Assembly (NCBI RefSeq): GCF_000004075.3
Contig: NC_026655.2
Span: 2,480,001-2,544,000, forward strand
From: Cucumis sativus
Lineage: Eukaryota > Streptophyta > Magnoliopsida > Cucurbitales > Cucurbitaceae
DNA length: 64,000 nt
Direction of reading: 5' to 3'
The notes under the pieces were generated by a model. The model saw nothing but the letters and a program-made list of their open reading frames with translations, had not been told where the DNA came from and ran no database searches. Numbering within the stretch: position 1 is the stretch's first letter; each line of letters begins with the position of its first letter. Position numbers and translations under genes: made by a program. Shown in pieces: positions 13,350 to 24,959 of this stretch.

Positions 13350-13535
13350 ATTTACACGTGTCCCACCTACTCGTGGACAGCACGTGTGATACCTACCACA
13401 TTGTCACGTGCCAACCTGGGGGCAGAGGTTGACTGACTTTCACGAACGGATGAGCTCACCAGTCCCCCATTTTTACTAAATTACACTTCTGCCCTAAAAG
13501 TATTCATTATTTCCACATTTACCCACGTGAGTAAA
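13350..13535. promoter_or_regulatory. Cluster of four CACGTG G-box / ABRE-type elements
   Basis: CACGTG cores lie at 13355-13360, 13381-13386, 13405-13410 and 13524-13529. The first three are packed into 56 bases, with ACGTGTC and ACGTGCC flanks typical of ABA-responsive or bZIP/bHLH sites. They lie 0.6-0.8 kb before the DUF789 start codon and 0.1-0.3 kb before its likely TATA box (TTTATAA, about 13633-13640). Light, ABA or PIF-type control of that gene is an inference. Confidence 0.6.
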
Positions 13536-13615
13536 AATTTGTAACAAAACAACCCCGAAAGTTTTATTATATTAATTAAATAGATATATATATATTTTTA
13601 ATAATTATTATGTCA

Positions 13616-13640
13616 TCTTCTTCTTCTTCTTCTTTTATAA
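13616..13640 (+). promoter_or_regulatory. (TTC)n tract and likely TATA box of the DUF789 gene
   Basis: A TTC trinucleotide repeat runs directly into TTTATAAG. Together with the pyrimidine-rich leader that follows, this is a plausible core promoter and implies a 5' UTR of roughly 450-480 bases. Confidence 0.45.
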
Positions 13641-14147
13641 GACACACTCTCTGGTTCAAGTTTCCTTCTCTCTTTCCTTCTCATATGGTTTCTTAATTCA
13701 CACAAAACGCATTTGGGTCATTCATTGCGTGCATTCTTTAAATCTTTTCAACCAAGGTTTTTAATCGATCTTCAATTCTCTTCTTCATTTCAATCGATTT
13801 TTTTGAATTCCTCTGTTATTTTGTGTTTTCTCTGATCGGATATTGTATTATCAACAACCTCCATTCAATTTAGTGTTCTTCGGACAAGATTCCGAGTCTT
13901 TTTTTACAAAGAACTCTGAGTTTTAAAGAATTTGAACCTCTTTTCTTTTAAACAGCCATTTTCGTCGGCTTTGTACTACTTTGAGGAGTTTAAAGAAACC
14001 GATTTAATCTTCTTTTTGTTCTTGTGGGTTGAGTTCTTTTTACCCATTTTGGAGAAATTTGGGGTTTCCCATTATAATCTTTGAGGTTTCCTCCGTTCTC
14101 CATTGATACTAAACGGAGGGTTCTTCTTTTGGGATATAGATATAGAA

Positions 14148-16491
14148 ATGTTGGGAACTACGTTGCAGTTTGGGGGAATCAAAGGTGAAGATCGGTTTTA
14201 TGTTCCGGTAAGAGCAAGAAAGAATTATAATCAGCAAAAGCCTTCGAGGAATCCTACCAAGACCGATGAAACTGAGAGCCTATCGAGTAAAGTTGTGGGT
14301 TGTACTACAAAGCCTTGCGAGGAATTAACTCCTCAGTCTAAGAGCAACTTAGAGAGATTCCTGGAAGCCACAAGGCCTTCAGTTCCAGCGCAGTACTTCT
14401 CTAAGGTAAATGTTTTGAATCAAAGAAAGTTGATACATACTATCTTGAATGGTTGCTGACAAAATTTTAGTTAATCACCAAACTAGGATCATAATCTTTG
14501 TTCCGTTTCTTGTGGCCCTTTAATGGTTTTCATGGCTTTTTCTGCATTTACAAGTTTTTGACCTCTAAGTAAATAATCTCGTCTGGGAGCATTTTGTTTC
14601 TGTTTTTCTTGGGAGATTTTGAATTTGTGATGATGATATTGTCTTCTTTCCAGACAACTATGAGGGATTGGAGGACTTGTGATATTGAGTTTCAACCTTA
14701 TTTCATTCTGAATGATCTGTGGGAGTCTTTCAAGGAGTGGAGTGCATATGGCGCTGGAGTTCCTTTAGTACTTGATGGAGGTGACTCTGTTGTTCAATAT
14801 TACGTTCCATATTTGTCTGGTATCCAAATATATGGCGAAGCTGCTGCATTGAGATCAGATTCTCACGTCAGGTACTTGATCTTTGAGTGGAGTATGCCAA
14901 TACTCATGAGTACTCGAATTCTTTTGCTTGAAATCAAATATATCTGTTTTTAACTAACTGTGAGTGTGAGGTTTATTTTACCATGATTTATATTCTACTC
15001 TAATGTGGGTTTCTTTTAGATGTGATCTAGACCTACCATTCTTATTGTACGAGAACATTGGTTTTTCCCTGAAGTTGGTTTATTCTTTGTTTTTTATGTT
15101 TGGTAGGCTGGCTTGTGAGGACAGTGATCTTGATTCTTCTAGAGATACAAGCAGTGATGGAAGCATTGATCACGATCTAGGAAAAAGCTTTAACTTTTCA
15201 AGAGAACAGTGGGATCATCCCCATTTAGCTTGTGAAAACATGCTAAAAATGAGAAAGACATCTTTAACTGATGAACATAAAATGGTGCAAGAAGGTTTTT
15301 TGAGTGATGATGGGGATGCAGGATATCCTCGGAGTAGTTTGCTCTTTCAGTTTCTCGAGCAAGATCTTCCTTATCAACGTGTACCATTGGCTGATAAAGT
15401 TAGTTGGTTTCTTCTTGGTTCATTTAGTAATTATACTGTCTCATATTTTGCTATTTTGAGAACCATATTAGTTTACTAATATTGTTTATGTTATGACAGA
15501 TATTTGAACTTGCTTACCAATTTCCTGGTTTGAAAACTTTGAGTAGTTGTGATATCCTGCCAGCCAGTTGGGTCTCTGTAGCGTGGTAAGTCTTTAGAGA
15601 TTGATGTTGTCACTAGTTTCGTAAAACATGGTATTCAACATGGTATTCATTTCCTCCACTGAAATTGTAGGTACCCTATATACCGTATACCCACGGGTCC
15701 GACCTTAAAAGATTTGGATGCGTGCTTTTTAACATATCACTCCCTTTCCACACCAAAAAAAGGTAATATGACATTCTTTTTAGCCAGTATATGTGTGAAC
15801 CCTATTACTAAACATATGTTGAAAGATCAGTAAATTCATTGGTGTTTGCTTATATGGAGCTATATAGTGCATACGGTGTCTGCATAGTTTGCCTAATAAA
15901 CATAAATTTAGGCTTGTGGGTTCCTTCTTCATCGTGTCCTCACCTTGCTTGCCCAAAGTTTGTTCAAGAGTTTGAGTAACTTTTCAAAGTTTGTAGGACC
16001 TGAATTTCACATTAAATGTTATTTCAAGAATACAAAATGTACATTTCATTTTGGAGCTTTTTCATTGCCTTTTCATCTTTTAAGCCTCTTTTCTGCCTAA
16101 GTTTTTTACTATGACTCAACATTTGTTGTTTTGACATATAGCTTATTTGTTTAAATATGTTAACCATTTTTCTGCCTCATCTAGAGCTCTTACTTACTTT
16201 ACCATAATCCATTTCTCCTACTGTTGTTTTTATTGTTCAACAGGTAATAGACATAGCTTGCCACCAATAATGGTATATCCCAAGGACATTGATGATATCA
16301 CAAAGATTTCCCTGCCTGTTTTTGGAATGGCTTCTTATAAGGTAAAAGGATCAATATGGGGGCAAAATGGCATCAGCGACCATCAAAAAGCAAATTCTCT
16401 TATGCAGGCAGCAGATAAGTGGTTGAGGAGCCTTCAGGTCAGTCAACCTGATTTTCAGTTCTTTTCATCTCATGGAACATATTGGAGATGA
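14148..16491 (+). CDS. DUF789 family protein, six exons
   Basis: The exons are 14148-14405, 14654-14871, 15107-15398, 15500-15585, 15671-15762 and 16244-16491; all borders are GT-AG and the phases agree, giving 397 residues. The conserved DUF789 core starts in exon 1 with SNLERFLEATRPSVPAQYFSK. It continues through DIEFQPYFILNDLWESFKEWS, VPLVLDGGDSVVQYYVPYLSG, PYQRVPLADK, YPIYRIPTGPTLKDLDACFL and PVFGMASYKVKGSIW. It closes with WLRSLQVSQPDFQFFSSHG. The middle (exon 3) is a Ser/Asp-rich, probably disordered linker. No signal peptide or membrane helix is seen. The family is plant-wide and its function is not established. The start is the first ATG that leads into the family N terminus; the frame is open a little upstream but without an earlier ATG. 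A relic of exon 5 lies about 2 kb downstream, at 17.75 kb. Confidence 0.9.
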
Positions 16492-17749
16492 CAGATGATG
16501 ACTACATATATGTCTACTTGTCTGTTGCCCATTTGAACTGCCGAAATAACGAGCTCGTGCCCTTACTGACTATTTGACTTGCACCCCATACTGGTGAGGT
16601 TTCATTTTGATTTTGGATGGTTTGTTTTTTCTGGGAATATATTTCAAGGAAAAAGTCCAGAACAACTAGTTAGAACCATTTGCAAAATGGGCGAGGAGAG
16701 CAATGAGTGTGAAATGTAATATCAGAAAAGGGCTCATTTGAAGGCGGCAAAAGTAATATGGACTTGGAAACTAGTGGCAATCAGGATGGAAGGGTATCAT
16801 TTTACGCTCTCCTCGAAAACTTGTGTGAAGCTATTCTCTATTTTTACACTCCCAAATTTAGAATCATTGTTTCTCTTGTTCTGTAAACTTGAAGTACAAA
16901 TTGCTACTCTGTATATTTCCTATATGCCTTTTGTGTTGGATATCTTTTTAGATTTACTCATAAGTAAAGATGAAAATAGAAATATTATCTTCGTCCCATT
17001 TTATATTTTTAATATGAATTGAATAGGAATCATATTCCCCATCCAGTAGAGAGAGAAGCCGAGCCATTTAAAATATTCAGAAGGGAATGTGGAAAATGAG
17101 AATCTAACATTCTTTCCTCCCTTGATTGATGTGAAACCTTCTTGGAATAGCATTCTGTTTGCGAGAGATAGGTCTATAGCAAAGAATGTTTCATAGTTAT
17201 CTTATCCCATCAAAAGTTTACACCAAAATGACCCAATATGCCACTTATTACTTTTCCTCCTTTAGACATGTTGCACTCATCTTTCTGTAGTATGTTCCAA
17301 CTATATACCAACTATATAGTAGTTAATAAAACAGGAAAATACTTACTGTAATTAATCATAATACCAATATTTGTTTATTTATTCTTATTGAGTAAATATT
17401 ATTTAACAAAAGAAAATCAAACAACTATTATGGCCATAGAAATTATGCTTGTTGTTGGCAGGAAGAACACATTTAGGACTTTAAGTTAAACAAGATACGC
17501 TTCTTTATTTTTCTATTTCTTTATATTCGCATTCTTGTGATTGAGTGTGTTTTGGCTATCATATAGATCACACAATAGAGATGGAAAAGAGAGAGCGAAT
17601 AGTTAGAACTGTGGAGGGAAGTGAGAATTTGGTAATTGTGTGAGCATAATTTCTTCTTGTTCTCTTTTTGGGAAATAGCTGAAAAGGGGATAGTTTCCAC
17701 CTCTCCCACTCCATTACTAGCTAGCTAGATGGTAAACACTTCGAATAGA

Positions 17750-17842
17750 ATACCAACCATTCTTACTCATAATCCCATATAGAGCTTTTTGAATCTATCA
17801 TTCCCTTTCCACACCAACAAAAGATAGTATCCTATTCTTAGT
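17750..17842 (+). pseudogene. Relic of DUF789 exon 5 and its donor-side intron
   Basis: The segment around TTCCCTTTCCACACCAA and its right flank matches the end of DUF789 exon 5 and the first bases of intron 5 (about 15724-15785), with scattered substitutions and a stop codon in the copied frame. RIPT and GCTTTTT blocks upstream also line up. The offset is about 2.05 kb. It is too short and too decayed to be a working exon. Confidence 0.55.
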
Positions 17843-18049
17843 CTTTGTATTGGTTTCTGCCTCTAATTCCTTCGTAATTTTCAAAGTATGTTTCTCTAGT
17901 CTCCATTTACTTTTTAATTTGTGTTGAGGTTAACATAAAAATGAATTAGAACAAGCAATCATCGCCATTGTTGTTCTTCCCACCTCTCACTCTCATAAAA
18001 ATATTGTTTTTCTTCTTTTATTCAACTTTTATCCGTCTCTTATCTGATG

Positions 18050-18440
18050 AAGCTTGTTGTTATTAGCCAACTATAAGTCAACCCCATGTTGACTAATTAT
18101 TCAAAGAAAGACCCTTTTCTTGCTATTGCCCATGTCGAGGTATGTTTTAATCCTTTTCAGCCTCTTGCAAACCAATAAATTCATTGTTGCTCTCAGTGCA
18201 AATCAGAGCTATATCTCGTTAAATAATCATTCATTATGGTAGAATTAACACATGAGAATAATGCTATCTTAATTTTAGCGTAGTCCATGATTTAACAAAA
18301 TATAGCTCCAATAAATAAAATGGTCAATAAGAGGCTGAAAAGGATTGCACATACCTTTAGCATGGACGGAAAATGGTCTTTCTTTGAACAATTAGTTAAT
18401 GTGATGTTAACTTGTACTTGACTGATAACAAAAAGTTTTA
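18050..18440. repeat. Long imperfect inverted repeat (foldback), arms about 170-190 bases
   Basis: The left arm (about 18050-18239) and right arm (about 18285-18440) are reverse complements with mismatches and small gaps. Anchor pairs are 18149-18164 with 18331-18346 (a 16-base perfect match, AATCCTTTTCAGCCTC), 18092-18113 with 18375-18396, and the GAGCTATAT region near 18206 with 18301-18310. The loop is about 45 bases. It contains no open frame. It could be a MITE-type element or an inverted duplication that makes hairpin RNA. Confidence 0.65.
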
Positions 18441-19313
18441 CCAATTAACTTATGAACCTTTTTCTTTGTTTTGCATATATGAATACATCATGAGGTAACT
18501 AAGAATTTCTAATTTAATCTCTATTCTATAGTTCTTCTATTGACTTAGACATCAGAGTATTTTTTTTGTTTTTGTTTTTGCAAGTCTCTTCTTCTCAAAT
18601 TAAATTTTATTGTTTGGTGTGATGTAAATACCAAATAGGTTTTCCTTAAAATTTTGTTGATAAAATATGAAAAACAAATAAGTCGTGGATGCATTAATCA
18701 TCCCAATATTAAATCTTTGCCATCTGTATCATTGTAGATAATTTTAGGTTAAAGTGGAATTAGTGCAATAAATATAATATCCAAAATGTAAAGTTGTTTG
18801 TGGAGCACTAATGGCACTAATCAAGTATTAATGGTGGGATGGACTTATCCTCTGATCTCATAGAAAATAATCTCTTCATTTGTTACATTGTAAATTAAAA
18901 TGTTAATAATCATAAACATGATGACTTGAATATTCTTCGTGTTTGCTTGTTGTTAACAAACAGATTTATCAATTATGACGAGTTCATAACATACTTTCTA
19001 TCATTATTCTTCCTTGCTTTGATTTAAGATTTAGAAATATATCTTTATCTTGATTACTTGGAACCAACCACAGCCACAAGCTTTTTTTCCCCCTTTTTTT
19101 GTGGTTGGGTTGCAAAGAAATGACTAACAACCCAAACTAGGAGAGCCAAACTACCAAAGTATTAGTTGTGCATTACATATTATTATTCAACAAAACACAA
19201 ACATAAAACGGAGCAGTTTACAGACAAGAAGAACATAGAACACGAAAGAGGGATTGGTGATGAGAAACACACAGACACACAATCAAGCAAGCCATTATGA
19301 AATGGATGATTGT

Positions 19314-19616
19314 TCAGCAATTTGGGAAAGGAGTTCCACAATCATTAGCTACTTTTCTTGCATTTGGGGAACTAACAAAGCTCTTAAGAATAGGGTTTTT
19401 GAGGTAACCACAGAGACAGGGCTTTTGCTCTTTGATCTTGCTGCAACATTGGGTTGATGGTGGAGCTCCTGATATGATTGAGTTCATACAAGAACTCAAT
19501 TGCATCGGATTGCATGCCACTCCATCTGCTCCTTCCACCATTACTTCATTTGAGTTTGATATCAATAATATCAATCCTACTATCATTAAGACCGTCCCAA
19601 TTCTTGATGCCTTCAT
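19314..19616 (-). CDS. Type 2 non-specific lipid transfer protein (nsLTP2)
   Basis: A single exon encodes 100 residues. Residues 1 to about 29 form a signal peptide, and the mature chain begins near ADGVAC. Eight cysteines at 35, 43, 57, 58, 67, 69, 93 and 100 give the spacing C-7-C-13-CC-8-C-1-C-23-C-6-C, which is the type 2 nsLTP pattern. The C-L-C centre has the hydrophobic residue usual for this type. The protein should be secreted, fold into four helices held by four disulfides, and bind lipid or sterol-like ligands in the apoplast. A biological role (cuticle, defence or reproductive tissue) cannot be assigned from sequence. A TATA box reading CTATAAATT on the coding strand lies at about 19691-19699, roughly 80 bases before the ATG. 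The gene appears intact. Confidence 0.93.
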   Translation of the reverse strand: MKASRIGTVLMIVGLILLISNSNEVMVEGADGVACNPMQLSSCMNSIISGAPPSTQCCSKIKEQKPCLCGYLKNPILKSFVSSPNARKVANDCGTPFPNC

Positions 19617-21357
19617 CTTTTCTTTTAGTACTCTTCTTGATGATTCTCTGGGTTTGTGTGTGTGGGGTTGCTCTTTGGTTTTTGCATCTCAATTTATAGG
19701 GGAGGGATGAAAGGGAGAACAAGTGGGAGAGAGAGACAATCATTCGAGAATAAAAAGGTTTGCCACTTCAAACTTGTAGTCGGTTAAGTAGTTTTTAAAT
19801 GTTATTGAGTTGTTTCTATTATGTGGTTGAAGTGGACTACAAAAAGATAAGTGCAATTCATGATGCACTCAAGCATTACTTATTTGAGAAATGTTAATTA
19901 TAATCTAAGAACATATCTAGACGAAGAACATATGTTACGTATTGAGAAAAACTAGAAATAGTAATGTTATAAGTAATTTTGACGTGGAGAAAAAGCACAT
20001 GAATCAACAAAACCATGCTCAAACGAGAGGGCTCTTGATAATATGTTTACAAATATGGTTAAGAAAAGTTTTAAAGAAACAATCATAAAAACTTCAAAAT
20101 TAAATATGTTTGGCTTCGAACAATTCTATATTGATTCACTATTAGACTTCAAGAATGAAACATCTCGAAATTAATTTTATGTATTGTATTTTAATGGCCA
20201 CGTGGGATATAATCATTGAGTTGCACCTAAAATTCCATTAATACATGGTAACACAATTGATGAGATTAAGTGGTGTGCTTTGCTTCTGCCACAAACATCA
20301 TTCTGCGCAATAACCCATGAGCTCTACTTTAATCATTCCTCATCCAATTTGGAACATAAATAATACTTACAAAGATGAAGAGAAAGCAGCAAACAAGTGG
20401 TTATATATTGAAGGTATCATTCATTAATTTGCTATTACTTTCTTCATTAACTTGTTGTAAATGCTATGGTATCAGTGTATTGCTGATAAAAAGGTGTATT
20501 CAATTTTAGTTATAGAGTTTAGGATCATGGAGTAGAGTGTGGTCCATTTAGATTAAGGATTTAGAATGGTAATCATCATTATGTGGCCCTTAAAAATCAA
20601 TATGGATTCACCTTTTGAATTATCATGAATTATCATGCTTTGCTTTAGTGATATATTAAAGCTTTATGTTGGTGTTATCACTATGATAAGCACACTAGCT
20701 CATATAGACCTTTAAGCATGCGTTTTGTTACAGGGTCAATCATCGTTAGGCCCCATCCAAATCATGGCAAGTGCCAGGCTTGAGGTCCAACATGTAACCA
20801 TTAAAAGAATAGAGTTAGATTGATTTTAGTTCGTTGATCTGTTTGAATTTTAATTCAAACAAGTTTTGCACCAACCTACTCGTACTCTTAGATTGACGGT
20901 GTAACAAGTGAGTCATGGAAACTCCAACCTCCATAACTATCATTGTATTAAAGAAAGAAAAGACATTCGAAATTCAAGATCATACACTTTAAATTCTATG
21001 TCATAGACATTGACAATCATAGAGTATTTGGGATAATAAGTGATAGTTTTTCATCTATAGGTCTATAACAAGTCAAAATGCAAGGAGTTAATATGTCATG
21101 AAATTGATGTTAACAAGTGATGGAACCCACAATGAATTTAAGAACTCCTTTTGTCAAACGAGAGGTGAAGTTTAAATAAAACGGTCACTATTGCTCGACT
21201 ATTTATAAGGTATGAAGGCTGATGAATATTGGAACATAGTACTAAGGTATGGGTACTACAAAGTTCAAAATTCTAAATTACCCAAAAAAGGAAAAGGAGG
21301 GAAAATAAAAAAGTAGATAAGCTTATATCTGAATCTTCAATGGAAACTTTTATAAAC
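19617..21357. other. Intergenic, no gene seen
   Basis: The first 150 bases are the nsLTP promoter with its TATA box at about 19691-19699. The rest is AT-rich sequence in which I see no conserved coding signal. The 3' UTR of the epimerase gene ends somewhere in the right part. Confidence 0.45.
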
Positions 21358-24300
21358 TTACAATGCAATGTTATCCCAATGAAGGTAACCACCATGGCCT
21401 TGGGAATTTGTGAACTTGTACACAGCACCAGAAACTACATCCCAAATTTCATTATAATTAGATCACAGTTACCAGAGCTATATAAATTTTGTGGGGCTTT
21501 AGCCAGTTTGATAACACCATTTCATTATAAATAGACCGCCGTGCTTGTTTTTTTTTTTTTTTTACCGTGTCTTTCTATCTTCTCTTTTAAGGAAAGATAT
21601 GAATTTTGAATTCGTAGCTAAGTTTAAAAAACAATAAAATAAACTATTTTCTTTAGGTTGTTTGATAATTATTATTGTTACTTTTTTTTTAAAACTTATG
21701 CTATAGACACTATTTTACCTCAAAATTTATTTGCAATCTACTTGTCGCCAATAGTTTCAAAAAATCAGTAAAAATTTGAAGAAAAAAAAACGTAGCTTTT
21801 AAAAACTTGTTTTTGTTTTTGAAATTTGGTTTAACCATAGTACATAATAAAGAGGTAAACCATTATAAGAGATGGAGAGGAAATAGGCTTAATTAGCACA
21901 AACAAAAAGCAAAAGTCAAAATGGCCGGTTACAAAAAGGAGCCCTAGTTTTAAAATTTTTGGTTGCATTTTAAAAACATACCTAAAAAGTAGATAGCAAA
22001 CTAAAGAAATCCTATTGGACGGCAAGGCTAGTGTTTACAAGGTTAATTTAAAAAACAAATAGGTTTAGATGGGGAACATATCTATATATACATATACATA
22101 GAGGATACATATACATTATACATATATGATACATATATCTATATATTTAGTTTTCTAGGTAGTTAAGAAATACTGGTTATTAAACATGACCTTGATGAAT
22201 CAAAGTTCAAGATATGAGCTGAGAATACCTTCATAACCCCCATGAACAGGATCTTCTGACAACAAAAGTGGTGTATCTAAGTCGATGTATCTGCAGTTGG
22301 GCAAACACAATTGATTTGATGAAGAAATGCCATAAAAATAAACAAAGTAGGAAAGCATCTAGTTTTTAAGAATTATGCATACTTGAAACACCCAAGACCA
22401 GCAGCAAGATGACCAGAAAATCCCATGGCAAGTCGAGTCTCTACCATACCACCAATCATTAAACTGAGTCCTGAACCCCTTGCTACTTCAATAATCTCAA
22501 TGGCCCCCAAAACTCCAACTTTGGCCAGCTTAATATTTATAACATCCGCAAGATCCCCTTCCACTATTCTCTTAACATCATCTACACTCCGGCAACTCTC
22601 ATCAGCTGCAACAGATACCCCATATTTATCTCTAGCGACACGACTAACATTTCCAAGACCCTCCCAGTTGTCCCTATGAACCGGTTGTTCAAATAGAGTA
22701 GGAGTCACTCCCAGTTCTGTAAGAATGATCAATCCATGCATGGTAAAGTATAGAAGAAAAAAAAAAGAGAAGATTGCAGGGATTGGAAGGACTTGTACTT
22801 TACCGTGTAATTTTTCAAGAACTTGAATAGCTTCCTCTGTGTCATATCCCTCATTAGCATCCAGGATAAATTCACAATCAGGATGAACCATTCTGATGCT
22901 CTTAAGAACTTCAATATCAGATTTTAGATCCTTTCCCACTTTCAGCTTCAACGTCTTGAATCCTTGATCGCGATATTTTGCAGCCAATTTGGCAGCATTA
23001 GAAGCAGAAGTAATAGGAATCTGCATAAATAGTATGGATCAGAGTAGTTCTTTGATCTTTTCACTTACTTCTCACTGATATAACTTGGAATTTTTACTTA
23101 GCCCCATATGTACTAGGATTACTGGGATAAAACCGAAAGTTCATTGCAGTTCATGATTAAAAATAAAATTTCCAGCAATATAGAAATTGTAAAAGAACCC
23201 CACTAGATCATCATCCAAAATAAAAATTAAAACCAACGAAATGTCTGGAAATTCAAACATGCGTTCACTGGGAGATAAAAAGGAGACTTACTGTTATATC
23301 AGTAGTTATACTGTCTGAAACTCCACCAAATAGCTTCCATAGAGGTATGTTAATGCTGTTAGCAACTGCATCAATCAACGCCATCTCAACTCCTGCTCTA
23401 ACCTTCAATAGTAAATATGATACACAATCATTAAAAGAAACATGGATTCAAAACTCGAGTCCCGTTTGTACCATTTGGTTTATGTTTCTAAAAGTTAAGC
23501 TTATAAATATTTATATCACCTATGACTTTCTTGGCTCTGTTATCTACTTTCAAACCATATTTTTTAAAATCCATACCAAGTTTGGACGAAAAAAAATTCT
23601 TGCAAAGTTGTTTTTGAGATATGACTAAGAATACAATTGTTAGATGGTGTCAAAATATATTAGGAGTGCAAAAAGAGCTTCACGTTAGTTAGAGAAGGAA
23701 GTGACCATGGGTACATAAGTGAAGAGAATTATCTCAATTGGCACGAAGCTTTTGAGTGTTCCAAAAACAAAATAAGATGGTTGATATCCAAGGTGGACAA
23801 TATCATTGACTAGAGGTCTCGTTGTCTTTATCAAAATAAATACAACTTTCAAAAACCAAAAACATCAGGCCTCAGGGATTGTTTTTATAAACACAGGGCA
23901 TTCCAAGCATTACATCATGAAGCCAATGCAACAAAATTCTTATAGGTAAGAATTTTTTTTTATCTCAAGGTATTCACTCGTCCTAATGAAGGTAACCAAG
24001 TCTTGTTAATTTGACAAGTTAAGTAACGAAAAAAAGAAAAATGAAGTGCAAAATCAAAATCCAACGAGTCAATAGATTACTCACAGAAGCAAATTCATGC
24101 CCAGGAAGAGTCTCACTGATCTGCATCATCGCCGAGCCCAAAGTACTCGGTGGTCTCTGTCGCAATAACTCACAGACCTCCTCGGCCTTCGCCATGGCTG
24201 TAGACTGATCTTCCGCAGTGACAAAAGGCAAAATCGGAGCCTCACCCCATCCAACACACCCATTACTCAATTCAATCCTTATCGCCACATTCTCCACCAT

Positions 24301-24582
24301 TTCAAGCCTCGAAGATGCAATGGTAAATGGCTCAATCAATGGAACATTCAGTGTCCTATTCTCTGCTCTCTGCACATTCACAGTGAACGTTTCCATCAAA
24401 TTCTTAAACCCTAAGCTGTTTCTGGAATCCGCCGGTGCCGCCGCCGCCATTATCTTCACACACAGCCGCAAAATGATGGGTACCGATGTTTTCCCCTTCC
24501 AGTGGCTCCGAGAGTCGAACAACAGAGGATATACAGACGCAGTGTTGGATTTCAATTGAAGAAAGAAGGCAGTGGAAGTCAT
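21358..24582 (-). CDS. Enolase-superfamily L-Ala-D/L-amino acid (dipeptide) epimerase, six exons
   Basis: The exons in order are 24582-24085, 23402-23292, 23020-22804, 22716-22383, 22290-22229 and 21434-21358; phases agree and the product is 432 residues. Residues 1 to about 45 are rich in Ser, Thr, Arg and Lys with few acids, suggesting a plastid transit peptide; a second Met at 45 could start a cytosolic form. The N-terminal capping domain is followed by a barrel. It carries all enolase-superfamily epimerase residues: KxK at 228 and 230, metal ligands D257, E285 and D314 (DAN, FEQP, ADES), and the second-side base K338 in NIKLAK. Bacterial relatives epimerise L-Ala-D/L-Glu from cell-wall peptides; the plant substrate is not established. 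The final exon, encoding about 25 residues with GAVYKFTN and GGYLHWDN, lies beyond a 794-base intron that contains an AT-rich microsatellite-like stretch (about 22080-22150). The start is the first ATG in the open frame. Confidence 0.9.
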
Positions 24583-24959
24583 GAGAGTGTTGACAACGAT
24601 ATTTGAAGGGTGAGTTCGTGTGTATTGAGCTCCGTCGCTGTTCAACCATCGGGCGGCGACGGCAAGAGCAAAGAATTGGCTTTATCATTGGCGCTTTGCT
24701 TCGTCCTGTTCGGTACAAACTACAAACTACACTCTAATTTATATTTTATATTTTCAATAATTTTCTCATACTATTTTTATTAGTAAAAAATAACAAATTT
24801 GTAAAATATTTTAAATATAACTGATAAGCACGAGTATGCTATCGTCATAAAATTTAAACAGTTATTAAATATTGTCCAAAAAATCAAGTTTACTAATGTC
24901 TAAAAAAAATGTTCATCATACAAAATTATTTATTTAGAGAATTGTTTTTGAACTATTAC

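Larger units (their letters stand above)
16492..19313. other. Intergenic: DUF789 3' region, exon relic and foldback
   Basis: The first several hundred bases are probably 3' UTR and terminator of the DUF789 gene. Beyond it are the exon 5 relic (about 17750-17842) and the long inverted repeat (about 18050-18440). The remainder shows no gene. Confidence 0.5.
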
